This document shows positions 36,511-46,151 of a stretch of DNA of 64,000 nucleotides, one piece after another; within the stretch, counting starts at the first letter, position 1; every line of letters begins with the position of its first letter. The position numbers and the translations under genes are program-made. Origin of the DNA: JARBAU01 sp029237525 (lineage in GTDB: Archaea; Thermoproteota; Nitrososphaeria; Nitrososphaerales; Nitrososphaeraceae); NCBI GenBank assembly GCA_036555705.1, contig DATBKT010000158.1, forward strand, positions 1-64,000, read 5' to 3'. Below the pieces are notes generated by a model that was not told where the DNA came from, ran no database searches, and saw only the letters and a list, made by a program, of their open reading frames with translations.

Positions 36511-37617
36511 ATGCCTACTAGAGATAAACGGCATCTGGAAGTAATTAAAAAGATCAAATCAGTGATGTCTGAGATAAGTAGGAATGTCATTTCTGATAAG
36601 GTCTTGCCTGTCTTAGACATTGCAAAAGTCGGATATGATAATACAATTTGGTCTGATGATAAGAGGATGCTTACCATTGGTGATAAAACTGTCCAGATTA
36701 GTCCAGAGAATACTAAGAAGATTCCAACATTCTCGCAATACATCGTGATGGCAAACGCAGTAAGGAAACTTCTAGATGAAGAGATGGAGAGTACTATCAG
36801 AGGTATGTACTACGCCACACTTAGCACTGTAGGAGATGAAAAAAATAAGCAAAAATTCTGGAACACACAAGACAATTCAGATGATGCAATTAAGGCAGTT
36901 GAATTGATAACTGGAGTTCCCAGAGAAGAATTTTCAGTTACATCCAAACCAAAGGGAATGATTTCCGGACCAATCACCCTACGAGTGGGAGGTGACCTCA
37001 TTGATTGCAATCTGGGAAGCAGAGCAACTTCACAGCTTGTCCCTACTAACATTCGAGATTTGGAAATAGTTAATGTCAAGGCTGACTTTGTGATGGTGGT
37101 TGAAAAGGATACTGTGCTTAACAATATTCGAAAATCCGGATTTATACAAAAGTACAATGCAATACTGATGACTGGATCTGGAGAACCTGATCGTGCAACC
37201 AGAATGATGGTAAAAGCACTTAATCAAGAATGGAAAAAAACCGTAGTTATATTTGCAGATGCTGACCCGTGGGGCCTAGGAATTGCGTTGAGATACAAAA
37301 TTGGAAGCGAATCACTCAGCTATGATAGCGAGAGGCTAGTCACACCAGACGCGAAGGTATTAGGAATGATGTTTTCAGACATTTATGACTATAATATCCC
37401 AGAAGTGGCAAGATTAAGCGCTTCAGAGGAGGACCTTAATCGAGCTAATGATATGAAAAAGAAGCCATGGCTTAAAGATAGGCAATGGCAGAAGGAACTA
37501 AATCTCTTTATCCAACGAAAAGAAAAATGCGAATTGGATGCATTTTTTAAACATGGATTTCGCTATCTGGCAGAGAATTACCTACCCGAAAAACTTCGAG
37601 AGTCAGGTGTGATATAA
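36511..37617 (+). CDS. top6A: DNA topoisomerase VI subunit A (Spo11-like)
   Basis: The DNA-cleaving subunit. The catalytic tyrosine lies in RGMYYATLST, and the Toprim metal site is present in DADPWGLG and the ILMTGSGEPDRATRMMV region. The protein is 368 residues, a normal length. It is co-directional with top6B and surely forms one operon with it. Confidence 0.95.
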   Translation: MPTRDKRHLEVIKKIKSVMSEISRNVISDKVLPVLDIAKVGYDNTIWSDDKRMLTIGDKTVQISPENTKKIPTFSQYIVMANAVRKLLDEEMESTIRGMYYATLSTVGDEKNKQKFWNTQDNSDDAIKAVELITGVPREEFSVTSKPKGMISGPITLRVGGDLIDCNLGSRATSQLVPTNIRDLEIVNVKADFVMVVEKDTVLNNIRKSGFIQKYNAILMTGSGEPDRATRMMVKALNQEWKKTVVIFADADPWGLGIALRYKIGSESLSYDSERLVTPDAKVLGMMFSDIYDYNIPEVARLSASEEDLNRANDMKKKPWLKDRQWQKELNLFIQRKEKCELDAFFKHGFRYLAENYLPEKLRESGVI

Positions 37618-37642
37618 TTTGAATACGTTTTGTAAAATTGTC

Positions 37643-38305
37643 TTAAATTCTCTTTCTAGTGTTAGTCGAATTGGAAATGCTTGAATTCAGGTGGCTGTTG
37701 AATTCTGGGAGATCCATGACTAACCCATAATACCCTTTAACATTTTCTAAAGTTGATTCATAATGCTTTTCATTACTTGAAGCCGTTGCATCTGAGATTA
37801 GGACGACATCATATCCTAAATTAAATGCATCCCTAAGCGACGTCTCGACACAAATCGATGTATCTATACCGCAAAAAATGATTGTATTAACGCTCAAACT
37901 CCTCAGCCATACGGCTATCTCTGTGTCGTGAAATGCAGAATCTCTTCTTTTCAATACAACATGATCTGATTGTAAAGGTTTGATTTCATCAACTATTTCC
38001 GCATCCCAACTACCTCTGACACAGATAGGTCGCTTTTTTATTCTTTCCTCTCTAGATCTAGGCAATATTTTATGGGTTTTTGTAAGTAGATCTATTCCGG
38101 ATGACTCTCGAACTGCCTGAGTATAAAATATTGGAACACCAGAAGATCTACATGCTTCTATAAGCTTGCGGATAGTGGGAATAACGGCCCTGTAATTACT
38201 GGTATCCATCTTTAATAGATCGTAGGATCCACCCTTGCTTACAAACCCGTTCTGAACGTCGATCACGATCAAAGCTGGATTCACCTTATACTCCCTTAAC
38301 TTCAT
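37643..38305 (-). CDS. Isochorismatase-like cysteine hydrolase
   Basis: The family hydrolyses amides and vinyl ethers with an Asp-Lys-Cys triad: Asp in ALIVIDVQNGF, Lys in VVLKRRDSAF and Cys in GIDTSICVETSLRDAF are all present. The cis-peptide region also fits. Possible substrates include nicotinamide, ureidoacrylate or biuret, not resolvable here. The ATG at 38305 lies about 28 nt after a GTATAAATG TATA box, while the longer frame (38332) starts within that box, so 38305 is preferred. Confidence 0.85.
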   Translation of the reverse strand: MKLREYKVNPALIVIDVQNGFVSKGGSYDLLKMDTSNYRAVIPTIRKLIEACRSSGVPIFYTQAVRESSGIDLLTKTHKILPRSREERIKKRPICVRGSWDAEIVDEIKPLQSDHVVLKRRDSAFHDTEIAVWLRSLSVNTIIFCGIDTSICVETSLRDAFNLGYDVVLISDATASSNEKHYESTLENVKGYYGLVMDLPEFNSHLNSSISNSTNTRKRI

Positions 38306-38628
38306 AGACCAGCATAATAACAAACCCTTCATTTATACTGTATAGGGCATTGGATAAAGACAATTGTAAAAACTCTAATCAGGATTGAGTCAAACCTAAA
38401 CAAGGAACGCATCATTTATTCTTCAGTATAACAGCTTCATTTCGCCGTTTATAAAAAGACAATTTGCTAATCTAGATACGTATCTCTAATTAGAAATACC
38501 TAACACTTGCCCCATTTCAGCTGTGAAACGAATTCATTTAATACCACATTAAAAATTTCTCAGCGCTGCTAGATTCGGAGTGGTTAATATTAACATGTTC
38601 GTCTTAAGGTTCCTGTAGGAAAGCGAAA

Positions 38629-39396
38629 ATGGAAATCAATACGCTTATGGCCGATATAAGGAAATGTGATACTTTCGAATTATCAGAAAGAGAAAAAGTG
38701 GTTCTAATCAAGGTGATCAAATCATCGTATTCTAAGAAAAAAATATCCTCATATTTAAAACTTAAACGTGACAAATTTGATTTCGATGAGGGTCCTTATT
38801 TAATGAAATTAATTAAATATGGGCTTATTGAGAAGAAAAGCGGAAATCTACTGCGTGACGGGGTCTCATATGAATTGACTACTTGCTGCTTGTTATATGT
38901 CTTCCTAAATATGCAAAACTATTCTAATCTACTCTTGTTAAAATATCAAGAGAACACACTTTTAAGAAACCTTCTGTATTCACATTTTGACCCCATCAGT
39001 ATTAGAGAATTTTTTCCTATGATATCTTACGATATCACTCAGTATCTTAGAATATGCTGCAGGAATTTATTTAATTTATTAAAGAGTTCTAAAAATTTCA
39101 AAGCTCCAAATTCTGAAGATTTAAAAAAGATGCTAGAATACGAATTGGACTGGCAATCAAAAATACTGTTACTGAGGATAGCATTGATATCGAGTAAGGG
39201 AGAAGTCAAATATAGTGAATCTAGACAATCACTTCCAGATACTTCATCTAATAATACTCAATATTTGAGGATATTGAACAAAATGCTAACTAGCGATCAG
39301 CGATTTTTAAAATTGTTCAACATTGTCAAAAAAGAATTTGATGATGGCTACACGGAGATATTAAATCAAAGTCGAAATTACGATAAGCCAGAGTGA
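38629..39396 (+). CDS. Hypothetical protein with winged-helix-like N-terminus
   Basis: A 255-residue helical protein. Residues 15-70 (ELSEREKVVLIKVIKSSY ... FDEGPYLMKLIKYGLIEKKSG) resemble a winged helix that would bind DNA. The remainder is helical, with no signal peptide or membrane helix (LTTCCLLYVFLNMQ is only moderately hydrophobic). I do not recognise the family. It is followed 116 bp downstream by the SpoT-like HD gene on the same strand. Confidence 0.55.
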   Translation: MEINTLMADIRKCDTFELSEREKVVLIKVIKSSYSKKKISSYLKLKRDKFDFDEGPYLMKLIKYGLIEKKSGNLLRDGVSYELTTCCLLYVFLNMQNYSNLLLLKYQENTLLRNLLYSHFDPISIREFFPMISYDITQYLRICCRNLFNLLKSSKNFKAPNSEDLKKMLEYELDWQSKILLLRIALISSKGEVKYSESRQSLPDTSSNNTQYLRILNKMLTSDQRFLKLFNIVKKEFDDGYTEILNQSRNYDKPE

Positions 39397-39512
39397 CTTT
39401 CTCGATTAGAGAGCAACACTTCGATACCTGCACGAAATTGCTGGAACAAAACAAGTGCAGATAGGTCCAATAACGAATAATATCAAGGACTACTATTTAC
39501 GCTTAGAACAGA

Positions 39513-40124
39513 ATGAAATGGAATATAAACGAGTTTACAAAATCAGGATTTTCCATTCTACTCAAACCGTATGAGAATTCAATATTCGATTTGACAAAGA
39601 TCACCAAGGCTTTCAGTCTGGCTATGAAAGCTCATGCTGGGCAATATCGAAATAGTGGAAAAATCGAGCCGCATATCAATCATTCCTTGAGGGTTGCACT
39701 TATTTTGACAGAAGAACTTAAGCTTTTCGACGTGAATTTGATTTGTGCTGCACTCCTACACGACATACTGGAAAAAAAATTGAGCAAACAGGCGGACAGT
39801 AAAGGAATACTAAGATCAGAATTCGGTGATGATGTTTATAATACAGTATCTACAGTCACTAGGCCAGTTCTTCACGACACGGATCAGGATAAAGACGACA
39901 TTTTGGAGAAGTATTTTCAAGGAATTGCAAAAGGCTCGAAATCAGTCAGATATATAAAACTAGCTGATCGCCTAGATAACATCAGATCACTTAAAAGTAC
40001 ATTCCACAAATACCAGATGAACAGATACAAGGAGGAGACACTAAAATATCTGATTCCTATAGCGGAAAACACCGATGAAAAAATGGTTCTGAAATTATCA
40101 GTAGCACTTTACGAATTAAAGTGA
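39513..40124 (+). CDS. SpoT/MESH1-like HD hydrolase
   Basis: The metal-binding HD motif is clear: His57 (HINHSLRVALIL), His83-Asp84 (ALLHDILEKK) and Asp152 in the very SpoT-like KLADRLDNIRSL. SpoT and MESH1 hydrolyse (p)ppGpp or NADPH phosphates. The Glu-Asp that follows HD in SpoT hydrolases (HDVIED-like) is changed to HDILEK, so activity could differ. No synthetase domain is present. It may also be a phosphohydrolase for another nucleotide. Confidence 0.8.
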   Translation: MKWNINEFTKSGFSILLKPYENSIFDLTKITKAFSLAMKAHAGQYRNSGKIEPHINHSLRVALILTEELKLFDVNLICAALLHDILEKKLSKQADSKGILRSEFGDDVYNTVSTVTRPVLHDTDQDKDDILEKYFQGIAKGSKSVRYIKLADRLDNIRSLKSTFHKYQMNRYKEETLKYLIPIAENTDEKMVLKLSVALYELK

Positions 40125-40330
40125 CAGGTTAAATTTACATACTATCAATCTAGAACAGTTTTACATTATTGGAGGAAGGTTCTGCCAGTACGCTTTGAAT
40201 CAAGAATTCAATTTTGGGCAGTGAGTATTAGTCATCTAAATAGATATTGCAGTAACTTAAAGTATATGAGAGAAGTATCAATAAAAAATAACTTATTATT
40301 TTTTTAAAGGATCCACAATTATCCAATGAG

Positions 40331-41050
40331 ATGAATTCATGTAACAACTTCAACTATTTGAAAATCTCTTTCATAATTCAAATCCTATTTCTTATAATAC
40401 TTTATCATGTCATGTTTAATGCCGCCGCTCATGGCCAGACAAATGATTTGTCGAAAGGACCAGTCGGTGAATTGAACAACAAGTTGAGTCAATCAACTCT
40501 GGATTCATATGTATCACCGAAATCATTGATGGCGTCTGTTTTTGGTGAGGTTAATAATAACAATAGTACTACTGGGGATACGAAAGAAAATAGTACCCAA
40601 TATGAAAAAAATCTAATTGGAGATTCAAGCACCATTTTACTGTCAAATCAAATCTTACCACCAAAAGATTATGTCCATATTTACGATAGCCTACCCTACA
40701 AGATCACTAGTGGCCATCTTACTGCAAAGCTCTCTTGTGACACAAAATCTAAACCCACACTTAAGATATACACAGGGAAGATCCCTGTACTTAGACAGTC
40801 TTCACTACATGTCCTGAAAGAGATGTCAAAACCAGGCTACATGTGTCTTTATTATCTTGATATACCTCCGAAAGATGGTGCTGAGCAGGCATTGAATAGG
40901 AATTCAACGAACATTGTTACTGATGTTGTCTTATATAATCCCACTAACGTTAAGCAAATACTTCTCAATACAAGTAGTATAGTGATTGGGCTTAGTACTA
41001 TAAGTCCAGAAGAAAATAATCAGACTCAAAATACAACAACGCAGCAGTAA
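40331..41050 (+). CDS. Secreted hypothetical protein
   Basis: The protein has a signal peptide (about 9-36, ending AAAHGQ), an Asn/Ser-rich linker and a folded part (about 105-220) with two cysteines (LSCDTKSK and MCLYYLD) that may form a disulfide. It ends with a Gln/Thr/Asn-rich tail typical of extracellular thaumarchaeal proteins. No enzymatic motif is seen; probably anchored to or released from the cell surface. Confidence 0.65.
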   Translation: MNSCNNFNYLKISFIIQILFLIILYHVMFNAAAHGQTNDLSKGPVGELNNKLSQSTLDSYVSPKSLMASVFGEVNNNNSTTGDTKENSTQYEKNLIGDSSTILLSNQILPPKDYVHIYDSLPYKITSGHLTAKLSCDTKSKPTLKIYTGKIPVLRQSSLHVLKEMSKPGYMCLYYLDIPPKDGAEQALNRNSTNIVTDVVLYNPTNVKQILLNTSSIVIGLSTISPEENNQTQNTTTQQ

Positions 41051-41092
41051 AAGTCCTTGGTCCCTCACTTTATTGAAAAATTAAATATACTT

Positions 41093-41830
41093 TCAAATTT
41101 TGCAAATTGTTGGCATCTCCGATTTATGTATATTTTTCTGCATCAGTTCGTGAATTCTTTTGACGTCCTTGTCAAGATACTTGCTTCCATCGAAATTTTC
41201 ATTTTCTAAATCTTTAAGAATGCCATCTGCCACTGCAAAAGACAACCCAATTTCTCCTTCGGCAGTATGCTCAATCCACAACCCTGGTCTGCTGTCCTTT
41301 TTAATTATTCTATCAGGAATGGCTAAATATTGAGCCATTTCCCGCACCTGAGTCTTATACAAGTCCGCGATGGGTAGAATATCAGCTGATCCATCTCCAT
41401 ACTTAGTATAGTAGCCAAGTTTTAATTCGCTCTTATCTGTTGTACCTGCTACTAGCATCTTTTTGGTGGATGCAAAGAAATATAGAATACACATTCGAAT
41501 TCTGGCAGAGAGGTTCCCTTGTGCCATTTTATCTAAAGGTAACTCCTTTGTCATTTCATGTTTTATTTTGCTTATATCGATGACTTTGTATGGTATAAAC
41601 AATTGATTAGCGAGATCCAATGCATCTTCCACGTCTTCCTTTGGTGTTACTCCTTCTTCTGGTAGGATAATTCCCATAACTGAGGTAGGGCTAAGAGACT
41701 TGACGGCTAAAGTAGCAACAACAGATGAATCTACACCTCCACTTACACCAATAACAACCCCAGTTGCCCGTCGCTTTTGTATTTCATAAATGAAAAAATT
41801 CTGTATGGTTTTAGAAATTTGTTCCAACAA
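41093..41830 (-). CDS. nadE: NH3-dependent NAD+ synthetase
   Basis: NadE amidates deamido-NAD. The PP-loop SGGVDSS, the LGYYTKYGDGSADILPIADLYKTQVREMA segment and GTTDKSELKLG are characteristic of this family; there is no glutaminase domain, so ammonia is the nitrogen donor. The start is TTG; a GTATAAT-like TATA box lies about 28 nt upstream. Length 245 residues is typical. Confidence 0.93.
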   Translation of the reverse strand: MLEQISKTIQNFFIYEIQKRRATGVVIGVSGGVDSSVVATLAVKSLSPTSVMGIILPEEGVTPKEDVEDALDLANQLFIPYKVIDISKIKHEMTKELPLDKMAQGNLSARIRMCILYFFASTKKMLVAGTTDKSELKLGYYTKYGDGSADILPIADLYKTQVREMAQYLAIPDRIIKKDSRPGLWIEHTAEGEIGLSFAVADGILKDLENENFDGSKYLDKDVKRIHELMQKNIHKSEMPTICKI

Positions 41831-42106
41831 ATAAGAGTGGAGAAAACGAATATTATACTTATACTTTAGTTATGCCAGGTTTATCATCTTCAAACCGTTA
41901 ATACCGATCAACGATACTGCTAGTTCAGGTTCTTTTCAACAACTCATCAAGTCTCTAATTAGTTCAATCAATCAATTCGATTCACTAAAAAATGCAATTC
42001 TATACGCAGCACCAATTCAACAAGTTAGCTCTAGCCGAGGAATTCGCAATAGTCTTTGAAAGAGAATAACCTTATTAGTTATAAACTTAGTTAAGTACTG
42101 GCTAGG

Positions 42107-42364
42107 TTGTGTGCAGCTAAAATGCTAGCAATAGATGAATGTGAAGAGTGGATATGGCACATATTAGATTGTACAAAAGATTGTGGCTTTGAATACATTT
42201 CAGACACTAATAAAGAATTTCTGATATTCAACACAAATGATTTTTTTGCAGATATGAAAGCTTTGCAAAAGATAAAAAAAATCACAGGTATGATACTAGT
42301 GCAGATGAGTACTCACAACTGCCATACCCAGCTCTGGTTTGCGAGAAGCAAATCTAGATCTTGA
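42107..42364 (+). CDS. Small hypothetical protein, 85 aa
   Basis: The product (DECEEWIWHILDCTKDCGFEYIS ... FADMKALQKIKKITGMILVQMS) looks like a real small alpha-beta protein with three cysteines near its start. The TTG start at 42107 lies about 25 nt after a TTATAAAC TATA box, fitting a leaderless gene; ATG 42122 is the alternative. No family recognised. Confidence 0.55.
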   Translation: MCAAKMLAIDECEEWIWHILDCTKDCGFEYISDTNKEFLIFNTNDFFADMKALQKIKKITGMILVQMSTHNCHTQLWFARSKSRS

Positions 42365-42463
42365 GACGCGCTAGATTAGAGCGTAGTTATAAAAGACAGT
42401 TATTTACAGATCACATATAATAATAGTAACTAGCTTCAACAGCTTAGGCTATTGAGGCTCGGT

Positions 42464-42802
42464 CTAGTGCCAAATATTGATTTTCTCTTTCTGAGGGCTA
42501 AAATGCTTTTCAATTTCATTTAGTCTCTCCAAAAAGCCGTCAACTTCCCTAATATCAGAATAGGAATCATGGTGTCGCAATTTATTAAGCATTGATAACA
42601 CTTGATCTTGTGTAACGCCATGCTTCATATCATAATCGATTTGCCGACAGCAGTTTGCAACAGTCCCATATCTCTTATGCTGTCTTTTCTCCCATAGTGA
42701 AGCATTTTCCGATAATCCACGTACAAACTTCACAACTGTTTTTTCCATGTGTAAAACATGCCATTCCTTCATGGGAAAACTATTCTGAACCAAAAATATC
42801 AC
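42464..42802 (-). CDS. Hypothetical helical protein, 112 aa
   Basis: A predominantly helical, charged protein (FVRGLSENASLWEKRQHKRYGTVANCCRQI, then VLSMLNKLRHHDSYSDIREVDGFLERLNEIEKHF). The first ten residues may be non-coding and translation may start at the Met of MKEWHVLHMEK. No motif for function is visible. Confidence 0.55.
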   Translation of the reverse strand: MIFLVQNSFPMKEWHVLHMEKTVVKFVRGLSENASLWEKRQHKRYGTVANCCRQIDYDMKHGVTQDQVLSMLNKLRHHDSYSDIREVDGFLERLNEIEKHFSPQKEKINIWH

Positions 42803-43135
42803 TATAAATACTGCATACTAACATATAAGCCATCCTGAGCAGGACTAAATGAGGTATATGATCATACATGGTTGAAATTTCACTTAATTTGAATATGGCC
42901 ATTGTAGAAGCAATGCAATGAGGCCTGAAAGTTCAGTTAAAATGAAGATAAAATAAGCAAGAATCCCTTCAATCACGATCATGTTTGCAACCGGATTTAT
43001 GATTCTTAATATCTAATTCATAGGACTTACAATAACTGAAAAATATTAATTCGAAAAAATCTATTATTATAGTACTTCTATCTAGCTTTACAATTTCACT
43101 GCTTAATTCAGTATTCTCTTAGATAAAGTGTTCAA
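42803..43135. other. Non-coding stretch, 333 bp
   Basis: No ORF or RNA gene is evident between the hypothetical gene and the end of thiC. Confidence 0.4.
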
Positions 43136-44491
43136 TTACATTTCGATTACGTTCTGGTTTTCAGGTTTTTCAGAGTCTTGATGAGGATACATTTCCTTTC
43201 TTTGTTGGGGCAACATAATGTAAACACACGCGGAACCACACATAGTACAAGGAACATTATTCCCTTCGTGTTGGCCCTGTCTTCTCGTATGAATCCTTTC
43301 TGCTTCTTCAGGGTTTATGGACAAAGCTATTTGTTTTTCCCAGTTTAGCGTACGCCTAGATTCTGTAATTGCCCTATCCCATTTGATGGCCTTATCTCTA
43401 ATCTTTACCAGGTCTCCCGCATGCCCCGCAATTCGATATGCAATCAGACCTTCCTTGACCTCTTCGGCAGTTGGCAGAGCCAAATGTTCTGATGGAGTTA
43501 AATAACATAAAAGATCAACCCCCTCAGCTGCAGAAATTGCAGCACCTATTGCGCTAGCAATGTGATCATAGCCTGCTGCGATATCCGTGACTAATGGTCC
43601 TAGAACATAATATGGAATATTACCGAGCAATGATTTTGCGAGTCTCACATTTGCGGCAACTTCATTCAACGGTACGTGTCCAGGACCTTCGATCATTACT
43701 TGTACATCATATTCTTGGGCCCGCTTTGCCAACCTTGCTACATTAATCATCTCCGCAACTTGGAGCTCATCATGAGAATCCAATATCGAGCCTGGTCTTA
43801 GTGCATCTCCTAGGCTAAAGGTTACATCATTTTTTCTTGCTATTTCGCACATGTAATCAAAGTGTTCAAAAAACGGGTTTTCTTTGTCGTATTTCAACAT
43901 CCACGCTGCTGTAATAGTTCCACCTTTTGACACTATTCCCCCATGTCTTCGAACCTTAAGTACTCGTTGTGCTAATTCCTTCGTTATACCAGAATGAATA
44001 GTAGTATAATCTACTCCATCCTTAACGTGCTTCTCAAATGCACGCAGGAAATCATCTGCAGTAATACTAAGTGGATTCTTGCATTTTTCTACTCCGTGGG
44101 CATAAGCCTGGTATACTGGGACCGTGCCAAATGTGATAGGCGCAGCTTCGAGTAGTTTTTCTCTAATAAAATCCAGATTTCCTCCGTCTGAGAGATCCAT
44201 AATTGTGTCCCCGCCATATTTTACAGCTACTTTTGCTTTAGAGATTTCTTCATCCAAGTTTTGATACAAAGTTGAAGTACCAATGTTCACATTGACTTTT
44301 GTCCTTAGACCATGCCCAATTCCAACATGTCTTACATCATTCTGTTTTCTATCCGTATTATGTGGAATTATAATAGATCCGTTGCATATCCCATTTTTAA
44401 GAAGATTTACACTCAAGTCTTCATCTTTTGCGACTTGAATCATCTCAGGAGTCACGACTCCTCTTTTGGCTGACGTAACTTGGGTAGCCAT
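43136..44491 (-). CDS. thiC: Phosphomethylpyrimidine synthase ThiC
   Basis: ThiC is a radical SAM enzyme that converts AIR into the HMP-P pyrimidine of thiamine. The iron-sulfur motif CTMCGSAC is near the C-terminus, and the conserved substrate regions (MIEGPGHVPLNEV, GPLVTDIAAGYDHIASAIGAA, YLTPSEHLALP) are intact. I use the ATG at 44491 (MATQVTSAKRG) because a TTTTTTATACCC TATA box lies about 35-40 nt upstream and inside the longer 44557 frame. With such a short leader, no TPP riboswitch is expected. Confidence 0.94.
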   Translation of the reverse strand: MATQVTSAKRGVVTPEMIQVAKDEDLSVNLLKNGICNGSIIIPHNTDRKQNDVRHVGIGHGLRTKVNVNIGTSTLYQNLDEEISKAKVAVKYGGDTIMDLSDGGNLDFIREKLLEAAPITFGTVPVYQAYAHGVEKCKNPLSITADDFLRAFEKHVKDGVDYTTIHSGITKELAQRVLKVRRHGGIVSKGGTITAAWMLKYDKENPFFEHFDYMCEIARKNDVTFSLGDALRPGSILDSHDELQVAEMINVARLAKRAQEYDVQVMIEGPGHVPLNEVAANVRLAKSLLGNIPYYVLGPLVTDIAAGYDHIASAIGAAISAAEGVDLLCYLTPSEHLALPTAEEVKEGLIAYRIAGHAGDLVKIRDKAIKWDRAITESRRTLNWEKQIALSINPEEAERIHTRRQGQHEGNNVPCTMCGSACVYIMLPQQRKEMYPHQDSEKPENQNVIEM

Positions 44492-44692
44492 AATTATGTA
44501 ATTGGAATATGAAAAGATGGGTATAAAAAAGTACGTCTCGGGCTTATCAGAACCCATCTATCTCATGAACTGTATCTTGTATTCCACTAGCACTCCAGTG
44601 AGTGATAATTATTCGAAAGCGTACTTGCCCAGCATGTATAATTCGTTTAGATTGTTGTACCCTTTGATATGAATTGGCGAGATTCATCGAAT

Positions 44693-45220
44693 TTATTCAG
44701 AACCATGTTTACTCTTCAAAAATTTTTCATACATTTCCACTGCCTGTTCCTGGGTTTCAGATTGCACGGAACCTGGTCTCAGCTTTCGTATTTTCATTAG
44801 TGCTTGATGAGCTGTCAAGACCGGATCCTCTTTAAGTAAATAAGATGCTAGTATAGTACCCGTCCTGCCTTTACCAGCCGCGCAATGAACCATTACTGAC
44901 CTACCATTTTCGATATGGTGTCTGATATATTCTTCAGTCATATCTAATTCGTCTAAGGAAGGAGCACCGTAGTCCTTTACATTAACGTGTAGATAGTTAA
45001 CAGAATTACCTCTGATGTAATCTAGCCATTTTGATGGCAAAGGAACTTCTCTGACCGTGACAATCACGTTTATCCCATTTTTGATAACCCAATCAAGTTG
45101 GGCCTTGCTCATTGGGATTCCGCTTCCCGCAAGCTTGGAAGTAATTATCCAACTGAAATTAGTCGGTCTATTAGCAAATCTTCCATGCAGCCATCTATAA
45201 CTATTTCCGATAATTGTCAT
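44693..45220 (-). CDS. Dual-specificity/tyrosine protein phosphatase
   Basis: The signature P-loop HCAAGKGRTG (HCxxGxxRTG) with catalytic Cys and Arg is present, with a general acid candidate in VKDYGAPSLDEL. The 175-residue length suits archaeal dual-specificity phosphatases. It is cytoplasmic. The substrate is unknown; it could counter a protein kinase in signalling. Confidence 0.9.
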   Translation of the reverse strand: MTIIGNSYRWLHGRFANRPTNFSWIITSKLAGSGIPMSKAQLDWVIKNGINVIVTVREVPLPSKWLDYIRGNSVNYLHVNVKDYGAPSLDELDMTEEYIRHHIENGRSVMVHCAAGKGRTGTILASYLLKEDPVLTAHQALMKIRKLRPGSVQSETQEQAVEMYEKFLKSKHGSE

Positions 45221-45702
45221 CTTTAGCTCTACATGTACAGTATGGAAATAATCATGATATAATGATAATGTCTGTTTAGAAGAATTTCAGATTATCCAAA
45301 TCTTAAATTCAAAGAAGATCTGCAGTTCAGAAATTGCATTAGAACCTTCGCAAGCACTGTTAGCTACATCATAGAGGAGTGAATCGCTTGATTCATGTTG
45401 TTGATATTGTTTAGACATAGTGCTGAGTATTCTTGTTCAAAAAATACCAAGACAGTATTATTTTTCATTTTAATAGATTTTCCATGCTCATTATACTGTA
45501 AAACTCATCCAGTGTTCCTAATTATTAATCGAAATAGTGAATTATTCCAGTTATTTACTCTGAGATTTTCACATATGCCAATTTCACGCCGAGAGAAATT
45601 AGATCAAACATCTTCTCTTGAATAGAAGAATTCATAATAAAATTAAGAACGAGAAAGGAATCGAATCATATATAGTTAGACCTAGTTAAGATATTTTGAA
45701 AT
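45221..45702. other. Gene-poor stretch, 482 bp
   Basis: A 76-codon plus frame (45395-45625) has no promoter or family signs and is not accepted. The right end carries the CATATATAG TATA box of the next gene. Confidence 0.4.
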
Positions 45703-45891
45703 TTGCCACGGCCGGTAATAATAACTCAATATAATATTACTCATCGTATAAGCTCAATTATTAAAAATAGGCAAAATGGGGCTTGTTATTTTTGCGGGGT
45801 AAAAATTAACGGAACAGACGTTATTGTAAGTACTGGTATACCTCGTAGTTATTATCACATAGAGTGTGCTAAACGCCTTCACATAATATAG
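45703..45891 (+). CDS. Small Cys/His zinc-finger-like protein, 62 aa
   Basis: The sequence contains CYFCGV (C-x2-C) and, 24 residues later, YHIECAKRL (H-x2-C), a spacing like a treble-clef or LIM-type half finger, so a single zinc ion is likely bound. A TATA box CATATATAG at about 45668 precedes the TTG start by about 28 nt. Function unknown. Confidence 0.6.
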   Translation: MPRPVIITQYNITHRISSIIKNRQNGACYFCGVKINGTDVIVSTGIPRSYYHIECAKRLHII

Positions 45892-46151
45892 TTGTGTTAT
45901 ATTCGGAGATTGAACAAATTACTAGTCTTTAGTATTCAAATGCAGACCTATCGTCAGATTAGACGATTTATGTCATCCTGTTACTGTTTCATCTATTAGT
46001 ATTCCTAAATCAAAAAAATAGACTCATTGAGTGCCGAAATTGGATCGGAGGTTTCTTCGAGACATCTAATTCTAATTCCCAAAGTCAGCGTTCAATTTTA
46101 AGCTAAACCGTAGTGACTTTGATTTATCATAACCTCAAATATTTCAAGAGT

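Noticed and set aside
43136..44700. Possible TPP riboswitch before thiC
   Set aside because: The TATA box leaves only a very short leader before the chosen ATG, so there is no room for a riboswitch.
45395..45625. 76-codon plus ORF
   Set aside because: Composition is rich in Phe/Leu/Ser from AT-rich DNA; no domain, no ordered promoter.
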